This document shows, piece by piece, positions 28,349-38,379 of a stretch of 64,000 nucleotides of DNA. A program made the translations under genes and the position numbers. Position 1 is the first letter of the stretch. Each line of letters starts with the position of its first letter. The notes under the pieces are model-generated. The model did not search any database. It saw only the letters and a list, made by a program, of their open reading frames with translations, and had not been told where the DNA came from. The DNA lies in NCBI GenBank assembly GCA_947589185.1, contig CANQCK010000001.1:62001-126000 (forward strand), written 5' to 3'. This stretch comes from an uncultured Clostridia bacterium (GTDB lineage: Bacteria; Bacillota; Clostridia; Oscillospirales; Ruminococcaceae).

Positions 28349-30961
28349 TCAGATATAATTCAATATGTCTTTCATATAATACCTGAGTTCCTCATCATTC
28401 ATTTCGTCAATGTTTGTTTTTCTCAGTTTTTCAATTGCAATTTTTTCATTTATGTCATCCATACCAATCTGCATATCTCTTTGTGCAAATGTATTCGTAT
28501 GACTTTTATTCTCTTCCTCAAAGCCCTCAAGCAGTTCGTTTGCTCTGCTTATTATTTTAGCAGGAAGCCCTGCCAGCTTTGCAACCTCAATTCCGTAGCT
28601 TTCGTCTACTCCTCCGCGAACTATTTTTCTCAGAAATTTAATTCCCTGATTAGTTCTTTTAACGGCAACACTGTAATTTTTTACTCCGCTTAATTCCTGC
28701 TCAAGCTCAATCAACTCATGATAATGCGTCGCAAACAGAGTTTTACAGCCCAGCTTTTTGGTATTAGCTATATACTCCGCTACACTTCTGGCAATACTGA
28801 TGCCGTCAAAGGTAGAAGTTCCTCTGCCGACTTCATCTAAAATAACAAGACTGTTTTGCGTTGCGTTTTTAACGATCTCTGCAACCTCGCTCATTTCAAC
28901 CATAAAGGTCGATTGACCGGAGGTAAGGTCATCAGATGCACCGATTCTGGTGAAAATCTGGTCGACAACCGAAATTTTTGCGTATTCAGCCGGCACGAAC
29001 GAACCTATCTGCGCCATTAATGTAATAAGTGCAATCTGCCTCATATAAGTAGATTTTCCCGACATATTCGGTCCGGTGATAATGTTCATTTTGTTTTCGG
29101 TCAGGTCAAGATATGCGTCATTTGGAACAAATACCTCATCCTTTTGCATAAGCTCTACAACAGGATGTCTTCCCTTTTTTATATCAATAACGCCGTCAAT
29201 GGCAATTTCAGGTTTAGAATAATTATTAGCAGTTGCAACCGCAGCAAAAGATGTTAAAACGTCAACCAAAGCAAGTGCAGATGCCGTTTCCTGAACGACT
29301 GTGAGCTGCTTTGCAGTGTAGTCTCTTATCTCAACAAATATCTCCTGTTCAAGTGAAATAACCTTATCATTTGCACCGAGAATAGTGTTCTCAGCATTTT
29401 TAAGCTCTTCAGTTATGTATCTTTCGCAGTTTGTAAGGGTCTGTTTTCTAATATAGCTTTCAGGGACTAAACCGATATTTGATTTTGTAACTTCAATATA
29501 ATAGCCAAAAACACGATTATAGCCAATCTTCAAGGTTTTAATTCCTGTGCGTTCTCTTTCCCGTTCGGCAATATTATCAATAATGCTTTTCCCGCCGTGA
29601 ATTATATCACGGAGCTCGTCCAGATTTTTATTAAATCCGTCTTTTATTACTCCGCCGTCTTTGGTATTAACAGGGGGTTCGTCAACTATAGAATTTTCAA
29701 TCAAATTAGCAACGTCTTCCAGTGTCGATATTTTAGCGTTTTCAGCAGTTAAAAGCTTAGCAGAAAAATTCGACAAAAGCCTTTTAATTTCAGGGAGCTT
29801 TTTAGCAGTCGCAGATAAAGCCTTTAAATCTCTCGGGGTAGCAGTTTTATACATAACCCTCGTCATAAGACGTTCAATATCATAAATGCCTGACAACGCG
29901 TCACTTAGATCTCCCAAAATAACAGGATTACGAGCAAGCTGTTCGACAGAATCAAGTCTCTGCATTATCTTAGTCGGATTTGTTAGCGGCTGATCTATAA
30001 ATGTTTTGAGCAGTCTTTTACCCATAGAGGTTTTGTTCTTATCAAGAACCCAAAGAAGTGAACCTTTCTTCTCTTTATTTCTCAAGGTTTCGGTCAGCTC
30101 TAAATTTCTTCTTGCAGTTACTCCTAACGTCATCAGCGGATCATTTTCGTGCTTGGTTATTTTAGTAAATCTGCCTATCAGCGCTTTTTGTGTGTCATAT
30201 ATGTATTTGAACAAACCGCATACAGAATTTACTTCAATACTGTTCTCATTTATTGAAAGTTCTGATAAATCAGAAACTGAAAACTGTTCGCATACAATGT
30301 CTCTGTTGCGTGTCAAATCAAAATCAGAATCGTCAAGAATGTTAACGCTTGCTTTTAACTTTTCTTTAATAAATGATGTTATTGCTTTGAGCATTAAAAC
30401 CCTGTCGTTCATCAGAACTTCTACAGGTTCAAATCTCGAAAGTTCATTTACAGCATCCGAAACTGCGTCTTTTCCGTTAAATAAATAAAGATGCACTTCG
30501 CCTGTAGAAATATCAGTCATACATATTGAAATTTCTTTCTCATTGTAAAAAATCGCACTTATGTAGTTATTTTGCGTTTCATCAAGCATACTGCTTTCTA
30601 TAAGTGTTCCCGGAGTAACAACTCTTACTATCTCTCTTTTTACAAGTCCCTTTGCCTGTGAAGGATCCTCAGTCTGTTCACAAATGGCAACCATAAAGCC
30701 CTTATCGATCAGCTTTTTTAAATATACATCACAGGCATGGTGAGGAACACCGCACATAGGTGCCCTCTCCTCCAAGCCGCAGTCACGTCCAGTTAGAGTG
30801 AGTTCAAGTTCACGGGATACAACAATAGCGTCGTCAAAAAACATTTCATAGAAATCGCCGAGCCTGTAAAAGACTATGTGATTCATATAATTCTTCTTGA
30901 CCTCTACATATTTTTGCATCATAGGCGACAGCTTTGATACATCAATATCAGCTAATTTCAC
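28349..30961 (-). CDS. mutS: DNA mismatch repair protein MutS
   Basis: FYRLGDFYEMFFDDA, ITGPNMSGKSTYMRQIALI, LDEVGRGTSTFDGISIA. Confidence 0.98.
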   Translation of the reverse strand: MKLADIDVSKLSPMMQKYVEVKKNYMNHIVFYRLGDFYEMFFDDAIVVSRELELTLTGRDCGLEERAPMCGVPHHACDVYLKKLIDKGFMVAICEQTEDPSQAKGLVKREIVRVVTPGTLIESSMLDETQNNYISAIFYNEKEISICMTDISTGEVHLYLFNGKDAVSDAVNELSRFEPVEVLMNDRVLMLKAITSFIKEKLKASVNILDDSDFDLTRNRDIVCEQFSVSDLSELSINENSIEVNSVCGLFKYIYDTQKALIGRFTKITKHENDPLMTLGVTARRNLELTETLRNKEKKGSLLWVLDKNKTSMGKRLLKTFIDQPLTNPTKIMQRLDSVEQLARNPVILGDLSDALSGIYDIERLMTRVMYKTATPRDLKALSATAKKLPEIKRLLSNFSAKLLTAENAKISTLEDVANLIENSIVDEPPVNTKDGGVIKDGFNKNLDELRDIIHGGKSIIDNIAERERERTGIKTLKIGYNRVFGYYIEVTKSNIGLVPESYIRKQTLTNCERYITEELKNAENTILGANDKVISLEQEIFVEIRDYTAKQLTVVQETASALALVDVLTSFAAVATANNYSKPEIAIDGVIDIKKGRHPVVELMQKDEVFVPNDAYLDLTENKMNIITGPNMSGKSTYMRQIALITLMAQIGSFVPAEYAKISVVDQIFTRIGASDDLTSGQSTFMVEMSEVAEIVKNATQNSLVILDEVGRGTSTFDGISIARSVAEYIANTKKLGCKTLFATHYHELIELEQELSGVKNYSVAVKRTNQGIKFLRKIVRGGVDESYGIEVAKLAGLPAKIISRANELLEGFEEENKSHTNTFAQRDMQIGMDDINEKIAIEKLRKTNIDEMNDEELRYYMKDILNYI

Positions 30962-31000
30962 TTGAACTCACTTCCATTTTATCAGCATATTTTTTATAAA

Positions 31001-31411
31001 TTAATGACAGCCTCCGCAGGTGGAACAGCTTCCTCCGCAGCTTGCAGGCTGTTCTTCAGGACAGGTCATCGGGTCTTCTCCGTTTGCAGCCATACTTATA
31101 ATAAAGTTTATAGAGTTTATCAGCTTCTCCACTTTCTCCTGAGCGGCTGTAAATTCAGCCATATTCGGATTTGCCATAATCCTGTTATAGACATCTTTCA
31201 ATTCACCGTCAAGACGTTTCATCGCGTCTGCGTCTTTTTCTTTTTTTTGCATCTCCTGATTGAGCTGCATTCTTTTTACATTGAAATCGCCTATCATATT
31301 CTGAAGTTCGACGTCTTTATCGTTCTTGATTTTTGCCTCCTGATACTTCTTGTATCTTTCGTCCTCCTGAAGAGCCTTTCCAAGCTCTCTTGCCATTTCA
31401 ATAACAGTCAT
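31001..31411 (-). CDS. YlbF/YmcA family protein with Cys-rich C-terminus
   Basis: Helical YlbF-like domain; tail CPEEQPASCGGSCSTCGGCH; lies between miaB and mutS as ymcA does in Bacillus. Confidence 0.8.
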   Translation of the reverse strand: MTVIEMARELGKALQEDERYKKYQEAKIKNDKDVELQNMIGDFNVKRMQLNQEMQKKEKDADAMKRLDGELKDVYNRIMANPNMAEFTAAQEKVEKLINSINFIISMAANGEDPMTCPEEQPASCGGSCSTCGGCH

Positions 31412-31436
31412 AAAAAATCTCCTTTAAATCAATATA

Positions 31437-32822
31437 TTAAACAATTTCCCCAAGCAACGCCCAGTTCATTGCTTTGTTTATCCTTACATTTACAAAACTG
31501 CCGATAAGCTCTTTACCGCCTATAAACTCGACAATAATATTTTCATCAGATCTTCCCTGAAGATGCTCGTCTGAGGTTCTGCCCTCTTTATCAACCAGAA
31601 CCCTTAAAGTTTTGCCGATAAACCGTGACATCCACTCAACATTTACTTCACGATGCTCGAGTAAAAGCTCTCTAAGCCACAAACCCTTTTGTTTGTTGCT
31701 TATATTGTCTTCCATTAATGCAGCCTTTGTACCGCTTCTCTTTGAGTATACAAATGAATATATATTATCGAATTTAAACCTCTTTACAGCTTCCTTAGTT
31801 TCACAGAATTCCTCATATGTCTCGCCCGGAAAGCCTACAATTATATCGCTTGTAAATGAAAAATCGGGTTTTTTACTTCTTGCGTAATCAATAATTTCAG
31901 CATATTCTTCAACAGTATAATTTCTGTTCATTTCCTTAAGGATCCTGTTACTGCCCGACTGCATTGGCAAATGCAGATGCTTGCATACCTTGTCACATTC
32001 AAGTATTGCGTCAATTAGCTCGTGTGTTGCATCTTTAGGGTGAGAACTCATAAATCGTATTCTGAAATCACCGTCAATTCTATTCAGCTTTCTCAAAAGC
32101 TTTGGAAATCCATAGCCGTATGAATTTACATTCTGTCCGAGCAAAGTTATTTCCTTGTAGCCCTCGCTTACTAAGCCAGATACTTCGTCGAATACTGCCT
32201 CAACAGTTCTTGAACGCTCTCTGCCTCTTACATACGGCACTATACAATATGTGCAGAAATTGTTGCATCCATACATTATAGGAACTGACGCCTTTATCTT
32301 ACTGTCTCTAAGCTGCTTTAAATTCTCATTTATATCGCTTTCCTGTTCAGAAATATTAAAAACCCGTTTTTTGGTTTTTAAAACCTCATAAAGCATTTCA
32401 TAAAACTGATTATACGCAAATGTCCCGAATACTAAATCGACCTGACGGTAATTTTTCTTAATTCTTTCAGCAATATGCTTTTGCTGTGCCATACAGCCGC
32501 ATATACATATAACAGTATTCGGTTTTTCCTCCTTCAGACGCTTAAATCTTCCTATATTGCCGAAAACTCTGTCTTCAGCGTGTTCTCTGACAGCACAAGT
32601 ATTCAAGATTATAAGAGAAGCGTTTTCAGTATCATCTGTAAACTCATATCCGATTTTTGAAATTAAGTTTTTGAGCTTTTCGCCGTCTGTTGCGTTCTGC
32701 TGACAGCCAAAAGAGTGTAAATAACAAAGCGGAGTATTATCCCCGTAAATATCATGAATCAATCTTTTTAAATTATCAATTGAAAAATCTTTATCTACAC
32801 AACATATAGTCTTATTTTCCAA
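31437..32822 (-). CDS. miaB: tRNA-2-methylthio-N6-dimethylallyladenosine synthase MiaB
   Basis: SFGCQQNATDGEKL, radical-SAM MYGCNNFCTYCIVPYVRGRERSR, TRAM domain. Confidence 0.96.
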   Translation of the reverse strand: MENKTICCVDKDFSIDNLKRLIHDIYGDNTPLCYLHSFGCQQNATDGEKLKNLISKIGYEFTDDTENASLIILNTCAVREHAEDRVFGNIGRFKRLKEEKPNTVICICGCMAQQKHIAERIKKNYRQVDLVFGTFAYNQFYEMLYEVLKTKKRVFNISEQESDINENLKQLRDSKIKASVPIMYGCNNFCTYCIVPYVRGRERSRTVEAVFDEVSGLVSEGYKEITLLGQNVNSYGYGFPKLLRKLNRIDGDFRIRFMSSHPKDATHELIDAILECDKVCKHLHLPMQSGSNRILKEMNRNYTVEEYAEIIDYARSKKPDFSFTSDIIVGFPGETYEEFCETKEAVKRFKFDNIYSFVYSKRSGTKAALMEDNISNKQKGLWLRELLLEHREVNVEWMSRFIGKTLRVLVDKEGRTSDEHLQGRSDENIIVEFIGGKELIGSFVNVRINKAMNWALLGEIV

Positions 32823-32904
32823 AATAAAACTCCCTTTTAATTATATATAGTGTATTATAACATACAATAACAGTTATTTCAAGTAAAATTATTAATAATT
32901 TGAA

Positions 32905-32933
32905 TTGCAAATGGTATTTTTATGTGGTATACT
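32905..32933 (+). promoter_or_regulatory. Putative sigma-A promoter of dnaD-dnaC
   Basis: TTGCAA, 17-nt spacer, TATACT. Confidence 0.6.
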
Positions 32934-33025
32934 AATTATTAATTTAATGTCACAAATAAAAATAAATTGTATTTTTTTAGTTTGTCAGCTATTATTTTTT
33001 GCTGAATGGTATTCTGAGGTGTAAA

Positions 33026-34090
33026 ATGAAGTATAAAATAGAGAGAAAAAATTGGGGCAGTTTCTTTACCGTTCCCAGTAAGGTTGTTTCTAAACATTTA
33101 AAGCTGTGCAGCGGGGATTTTATAAAGGTACTGCTATTTATTTTATCAAGTGATAAAAATGAAATTATCACAGAAGATATAAGCGTTAACACTGGGATTT
33201 CAGACGATATTGTAGACGACGCTGTCGTATACTGGAGTCAGGCTGAGATTTTCTCAGTGCTTAATGTTACAGTTTTGAAGAATACCAAAAAGCAAACTAT
33301 ACATACTGATGTATCTCAAAAATCAGGTGAATCAAATATAACTGATGCTGAATCTCAAAAAGTATCTGTACTTCCTGCATTGAATCCTACCCAAAAGTCG
33401 CTTGAGAAAAAGAACCACGTTAAATATTCCTCAAAGGATATTGCGGATATTGTAAATAATCAAAAAGAGATAAAGGAAATGTTCTCTCAGCTTGAAATTA
33501 TTTTAAAGAGAGGATTACGTTTTTCTGAGCAGTGCGGTTATATAAATCTGGTAGAGAATTACGGCTTCCCGATTGCCTCAATACTTATGCTTGTTCAATA
33601 CTGCGAGGATATCGGAAAGGCAAGTATCAGATATGTAGAAAGCATTGCTGAATCTTGGTTCGAGCAGGATATTACTTCATACCAACAGGTTGAAGCTGAA
33701 ATTATCAAGATGATGGAGTCTCACAAGGTTGAAAATAAGGTTGCAAAGATTTTCGGTATGACAACAAACCTCACTAAAAAGCAAAAGGAATATATAAACT
33801 CGTGGACGGAACTCGGTTTTAGTATTGATATGATCCAGCTTGCATACGAAAAGTGTGTTGACCAGATCAATAAGCTGTCATTTCCTTACATAAATAAAAT
33901 AATTACAAGCTGGTCGAAAGAGAAAGTTTTTACTGTAGATGAAGTCAATATACAGGACGCAAAATCTAAAAAATATAAATCTAAAAAGAAGGAAAAAGAA
34001 CACTCATACGATCTTGATGAATTTTATGAATTTACATTAAATCACGTTCCAAAAATAAAGGGAAAGGATAGAAAGAGCAGTGATGAATAA
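33026..34090 (+). CDS. DnaD domain replication protein
   Basis: DnaD-like repeats (YINLVENYGFPIASILMLVQYCEDIGKASIRYVESIAESWFEQDI) followed by an ATP-binding helicase-loader gene. Confidence 0.87.
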   Translation: MKYKIERKNWGSFFTVPSKVVSKHLKLCSGDFIKVLLFILSSDKNEIITEDISVNTGISDDIVDDAVVYWSQAEIFSVLNVTVLKNTKKQTIHTDVSQKSGESNITDAESQKVSVLPALNPTQKSLEKKNHVKYSSKDIADIVNNQKEIKEMFSQLEIILKRGLRFSEQCGYINLVENYGFPIASILMLVQYCEDIGKASIRYVESIAESWFEQDITSYQQVEAEIIKMMESHKVENKVAKIFGMTTNLTKKQKEYINSWTELGFSIDMIQLAYEKCVDQINKLSFPYINKIITSWSKEKVFTVDEVNIQDAKSKKYKSKKKEKEHSYDLDEFYEFTLNHVPKIKGKDRKSSDE

Positions 34091-35075
34091 CAATATATCG
34101 CCGTCTGCTTTTACAAAAGCTGTATCTGAAATTGAAAACAGACGTTCCAAAGCCTTTCAGACACTTGAACTTCACAAAGCGGAAATCAGCAAAAAGGCTC
34201 CTGAAATTGATTCTTTGTACAACAGAATTTTGCAGACGAGCATTGAACTTTCTAAGGCAATAATTTCACGCAGTGAAAATATAGGTAAAATCATTGACGA
34301 GCTGAAAAATAAAAATCTTGAAAACCAACTTTTGATTAAAGTAATGCTTAAAGAATTTGGTTATCCGGAGGATTATTTAAAAGCTAAATACACCTGCCCT
34401 ATTTGCAATGACAGCGGATATGTAAACGGCAGCAGGTGTGATTGCCTTAACGAGCTGATTAAAAAATATACTATTGACGAGCTTAACAAAAGCTGTAAAA
34501 TTGAACTGCACGATTTTGATGAATTCAACTTAAATTTATACTCTAAACTCCCCGATGATAAATCGGGAATTATTCCTAGAGAGAGAATGAATGAAATTCT
34601 TGTTCAGTGCAGGAATTACGTCGATACCTTTTCAAAAGACTCCTGCTCGTTATTTTTCTTAGGGAAAACAGGTCTTGGAAAAACCTTTATATCTTCTATG
34701 ATTGCAAAGTCGCTTATTGAAAAGGGATTTAACGTGGTTTTTGATTCTATAAATAATTTTCTTATTAAAGCTGAAAATGACCACTTCGGAAGAAGCAACG
34801 GAAATACTGTTGATACAATTCTCAACGCAGACTTGGTTATTCTTGATGACTTGGGTTCTGAGTTCTCTACTCCTTTCAACAATTCAACACTGTATAACAT
34901 TATAAATACACGAATCAATATGGAGGTTCCGACAATCGTTTCTACAAATCTTTCTCTTTCAGAATTAAATGAAAAATACGACGACAGAATTATATCAAGG
35001 CTCACGGGTATGTTTACCCCTTACAGATTTTTCGGAACAGATATACGTCAAGTTAAAAGACGTATGATGGATTGA
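34080..35075 (+). CDS. dnaC: DnaC/DnaI-like helicase loader, AAA+ ATPase
   Basis: CPICNDSGYVNGSRCDC zinc region, LFFLGKTGLGKTFISSMIA, LVILDDLGSE. Confidence 0.9.
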   Translation: MMNNNISPSAFTKAVSEIENRRSKAFQTLELHKAEISKKAPEIDSLYNRILQTSIELSKAIISRSENIGKIIDELKNKNLENQLLIKVMLKEFGYPEDYLKAKYTCPICNDSGYVNGSRCDCLNELIKKYTIDELNKSCKIELHDFDEFNLNLYSKLPDDKSGIIPRERMNEILVQCRNYVDTFSKDSCSLFFLGKTGLGKTFISSMIAKSLIEKGFNVVFDSINNFLIKAENDHFGRSNGNTVDTILNADLVILDDLGSEFSTPFNNSTLYNIINTRINMEVPTIVSTNLSLSELNEKYDDRIISRLTGMFTPYRFFGTDIRQVKRRMMD

Positions 35076-35084
35076 TAAAAAATT

Positions 35085-35114
35085 AAGGTGAAAAGCAGAA
35101 TTGCTCTTCACCTT
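35085..35114. terminator. Convergent terminator between dnaC and tyrS
   Basis: AAGGTGAA.AGCA-gaa-TTGCT.TTCACCTTTTT hairpin. Confidence 0.8.
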
Positions 35115-35118
35115 TTTG

Positions 35119-36339
35119 TTATTCTTTTTCAGCTTTGTGGAAAACTTTCTTTCCTTTTTTGATTATTACAGCTTTATTAAGATTTATAAACGCCTGTGGA
35201 TCTAATATCTTTTCATCGTTTATTGATACTCCACCCTGCTGAACAAGCCGCCTGGCTTCACCGTTTGACGACGCAAGACTGCACTTGACCAACAGAGTCA
35301 GAAGTCCGATACAGCCGTCCTCGTTTAAATCATCTACACTGATTTTTGTAGTCGGCATATCGTCGCTTACACCTGCACTTCCGAAAACTGATTTGGCGGC
35401 ATTCTGTGCTTTATCTGCCTCTTCTTCACCGTGAACCAGCTTTGTAAGCTCATATGCTAATATTTCTTTTGCTTTATTTAGCTCTGCTCCCTCCATAGTC
35501 CTTTCCATTTTCTCAATTTCCTCAATAGGAACAAAGGTTAGCATCTTTAAGCACTTTATAACGTCAGCGTCATTTACGTTTCTCCAGTACTGATAGAAAT
35601 CATATGGCGAGGTTTTATCTGCATCAAGCCATACAGCACCTTTCTCAGTCTTGCCCATTTTTTTGCCCTCAGAATTGAGCAGTAAAGTAATCGTCATTGC
35701 ATAAGCGTCTTTCCCGAGCTTGCGTCTGATAAGCTCAGTTCCGCCCAGCATATTCGCCCACTGATCGTCTCCGCCGAACTGCATATTACAGCCGTATTTC
35801 TGATATAGAACATAGAAATCATAGCTTTGCATAATCATATAGTTGAACTCAAGAAAAGATAAGCCTCTTTCCATTCTTTGCTTGTAGCACTCGTGAGATA
35901 ACATTCTGTTTACGCTGAAGTGCGGTCCTATTTCTCTTAGAACCTCAACGTAATTCAAATCCATAAGCCAGTCGGCATTGTTTACAATAACTGCCTTGTC
36001 GTCAGAAAAATCAATAAAACGGCTCATTTGCTTTTTAAAACAGTCAACATTGTGCTGAATGGTTTCTTTTGTCATCATCTTTCTCATATCAGTTCTTCCA
36101 GACGGATCACCTATCATAGCTGTTCCGCCGCCGATAAGAACAATAGGCTTGTTTCCTGCCATTTGCATTCTTTTCATAAGGCAAAGAGCCATAAAATGTC
36201 CAACATGCAGACTGTCAGCAGTCGGGTCAAAACCAATGTAGAATGTGGCTTTTCCTGCGTTGACTAGTTCCTCAATTTCTTTTTCGTCTGTAAGCTGAGC
36301 TAACAGACCTCTTCTTTTCAGTTCCTCAAATAATGTCAT
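35119..36339 (-). CDS. tyrS: Tyrosyl-tRNA synthetase
   Basis: [40 protein letters not shown]-terminal S4. Confidence 0.97.
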   Translation of the reverse strand: MTLFEELKRRGLLAQLTDEKEIEELVNAGKATFYIGFDPTADSLHVGHFMALCLMKRMQMAGNKPIVLIGGGTAMIGDPSGRTDMRKMMTKETIQHNVDCFKKQMSRFIDFSDDKAVIVNNADWLMDLNYVEVLREIGPHFSVNRMLSHECYKQRMERGLSFLEFNYMIMQSYDFYVLYQKYGCNMQFGGDDQWANMLGGTELIRRKLGKDAYAMTITLLLNSEGKKMGKTEKGAVWLDADKTSPYDFYQYWRNVNDADVIKCLKMLTFVPIEEIEKMERTMEGAELNKAKEILAYELTKLVHGEEEADKAQNAAKSVFGSAGVSDDMPTTKISVDDLNEDGCIGLLTLLVKCSLASSNGEARRLVQQGGVSINDEKILDPQAFINLNKAVIIKKGKKVFHKAEKE

Positions 36340-36455
36340 TTTTCTTCCTCCGAATTTGTATTTTAATCTATATGGATGGTTTTACACATTAATCACTCAT
36401 AAACGATGAAATCAAACACCGATCTCACAAATATCACCCCTTTCAATTAAAAATA

Positions 36456-36697
36456 AAAAGCCCCCTGACAAAAGCCAGAGGACGAATAAATCGTGGTACC
36501 ACCTCAATTTATCACAGCATTAAACTTCACCGTGAACTCATAACGCTTTAACGGGCGTCAGACGAATAAACCTACTGATTTTCAGAATATCAGCTCAAAG
36601 ATGTATTCGCAAATCTAGTTATTGCTTTCTCCCACCGACCGAAAGCTCTCTTAAAACAACAATGATATGCTACTTGTTCTTATCACAGCTTTTTGTT
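36456..36697 (-). ncRNA. T-box leader (Tyr) of tyrS
   Basis: Minus strand: AGAGAGC.. / GGTCGGTGGGAG, specifier-loop GAA-UAC-A (UAC at 36603-36605), T-box GAGGTGGTACCACG (36492-36503), then terminator GTCCTCTGG-CTTTTG-TCAGGGGGC-TTTTT. Confidence 0.93.
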
Positions 36698-36703
36698 TTT
36701 GTC

Positions 36704-36732
36704 ATATTAACATATAATTTTCTTATTGTCAA
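36704..36732 (-). promoter_or_regulatory. Sigma-A promoter of the tyrS T-box leader
   Basis: TTGACA, 17-nt spacer, TAATAT on the minus strand. Confidence 0.75.
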
Positions 36733-36758
36733 GACCGATATACAAATTTATGTATTAT

Positions 36759-36797
36759 AAAAAGTGCGGCGTTTTATCATTGCTTACCGCACTTTTT
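36759..36797 (-). terminator. Terminator downstream of sigG
   Basis: AAAAAGTGCGG ... CCGCACTTTTT inverted repeat. Confidence 0.75.
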
Positions 36798-36819
36798 CAA
36801 TTAGTATTAAATTACAGAA

Positions 36820-37593
36820 TCAGCAGAACTGCTTTTTAATCTGCTCCAATGCACCCTTTTCAAGCCTTGAGACCTGAGCCTGCGAAATGCCAATGCTCTT
36901 TGCTACCTCGACTTGTGTTTTACCCTGAAAAAATCTAAGACTTAGTATGTTTTTCTCTCTGGGCATCAGCTTTGAAATAGCTTCTTTTAAGGAAATCTCA
37001 TTCAGCCAGCTTATATCGTTGTTTCCGTCGCCTATCTGATCAAGAACAAATAATGTGTCTCCGGAATCAGAATATACAGGCTCGTATATTGAAATAGGGT
37101 CACAAATGGATTCAAGAGCAGTTACAACGTCAGAAGTCTTAGCGTCTATCATTTTTGCTATTTCATCAATTTTAGGCTCTTTTTGATTATCATTGATATA
37201 TTTCTCCTTTGCCTGCATTGCTTTATATGCTAAATCCCTAAGCGAACGGCTTACTCTTATAGGAAAATTATCTCTCAGGTATCTTCTTATCTCACCCAAA
37301 ATCATAGGAAATGCATAAGTTGAAAATTTAACGTCATAGTCTAAAGAAAAATTATCGATTGCCTTAATAAGACCTACAACTCCGACCTGAAATAAGTCGT
37401 CGGGAGACTCTCCCCTCCCTGCAAACATCTGCAATACGCTTAATACCAGCCGAAGATTTCCTTTAATAAGCTCCTCTCTGGCTTCTTTGTTTCCGTCTTT
37501 GACTTTTTTTAATAGCTCCAGCTTTTCTGATTCCCTCAAAGTGGGAAGTTCAGAAGTATTTACTCCGCTTATTTCCACTTTATTATATTGCAT
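36820..37593 (-). CDS. sigG: Forespore sigma factor SigG
   Basis: MQYNKVEISGVNTSELPTL N-terminus; SPDDLFQVGVVGLIKAIDNFSLDYDVKFSTYAFPMILGEIRRYLRDN. Confidence 0.94.
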   Translation of the reverse strand: MQYNKVEISGVNTSELPTLRESEKLELLKKVKDGNKEAREELIKGNLRLVLSVLQMFAGRGESPDDLFQVGVVGLIKAIDNFSLDYDVKFSTYAFPMILGEIRRYLRDNFPIRVSRSLRDLAYKAMQAKEKYINDNQKEPKIDEIAKMIDAKTSDVVTALESICDPISIYEPVYSDSGDTLFVLDQIGDGNNDISWLNEISLKEAISKLMPREKNILSLRFFQGKTQVEVAKSIGISQAQVSRLEKGALEQIKKQFC

Positions 37594-37698
37594 AAACAAT
37601 CTACTCCAACAATCAATTTAATATAATTATTGACTGTGAGTTTTTTTATATGCAAAAATCAATTTGCTTTAATACGGTCAATTTCTGGAAATAAAAAA

Positions 37699-37722
37699 CC
37701 TGCTATGTTAAAAATAGCAGGC
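37699..37722 (-). terminator. Terminator of hsp20
   Basis: Minus strand GCCTGCTAT..ATAGCAGG-TTTTTTATTT. Confidence 0.8.
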
Positions 37723-37753
37723 AACAAATAATGGAAGTATTAAAAAGAAACTA

Positions 37754-38188
37754 TTATTTGATTTCCAAACGTCTTGATTCAGGCTCTGTTTTTGCCTTCT
37801 TAGGCAAATCCAGAGTGAGTATTCCGTCTTTATACTCGGCTTCAATAGCGTCAGCGTCAACATTTGAAATATCATATCTTCTCTGATATGAACCAAATGT
37901 ACGCTCTCTGCAAATATAATTGCCGTCATCGTCCTTGTCCTCTTTCTCAGATTTGTGAGAAGCGGTCAAAGTCAGATAATCTCCTTTAATGTCAATGTTA
38001 ATATCATCTTTCGAGAAACCGGGCAGCTCTGCCTCAAGAACAAATTTATCACCCTTGTCACAAATATCTGTTTTGCAGGATCTCAAATCGTGAGACGGCT
38101 TCGTGTTGAAAAAGTCCTTTTCAAACTCGTGAAATACATTGAATAAATCATAAGTGCTTCTTTCAAATGGTGTTAATCCGTATAACAT
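37754..38188 (-). CDS. Hsp20/alpha-crystallin family small heat-shock protein
   Basis: DKGDKFVLEAELPGFSKDDINIDIKGDYLTLTASHKSE ... SYQRRYDISNVDADAIEAEYKDGILTLDLPK. Confidence 0.95.
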   Translation of the reverse strand: MLYGLTPFERSTYDLFNVFHEFEKDFFNTKPSHDLRSCKTDICDKGDKFVLEAELPGFSKDDINIDIKGDYLTLTASHKSEKEDKDDDGNYICRERTFGSYQRRYDISNVDADAIEAEYKDGILTLDLPKKAKTEPESRRLEIK

Positions 38189-38334
38189 AATAAATTCCTC
38201 CTTAAAATTTTCTTTAAATTTTTTCTGTTGTTATAATTCCTTATCCATTGGAATCACTTCTTTCCTTTCAACAACTACATAATAATGCCGCATTGTGTTT
38301 ATTATATGAAAATATAGTGATGAAAAGATGAAAT

Positions 38335-38361
38335 TTAGCACTCTATTAATAAGAGTGCTAG
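38335..38361 (-). promoter_or_regulatory. CIRCE operator (HrcA) upstream of hsp20
   Basis: TTAGCACTC-N9-GAGTGCTAG; consensus TTAGCACTC-N9-GAGTGCTAA, 17/18 match. Confidence 0.93.
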
Positions 38362-38379
38362 CATACAAATTTTTTAGTG

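Noticed and set aside
30962-31507. 181-aa plus ORF antisense to the YlbF-family gene
   Set aside because: It covers the opposite strand of the YlbF-family gene and the end of miaB; composition looks like a reverse-strand artefact.
36491-36504. Palindrome CGTGGTACCACC considered as an operator or restriction-type site
   Set aside because: It is the conserved T-box sequence (GGTGGTACCACG on the minus strand) of the tyrS riboswitch.
37708-37929. 73-aa minus ORF overlapping hsp20
   Set aside because: Out-of-frame overlap with a convincing Hsp20 gene, including its terminator region.
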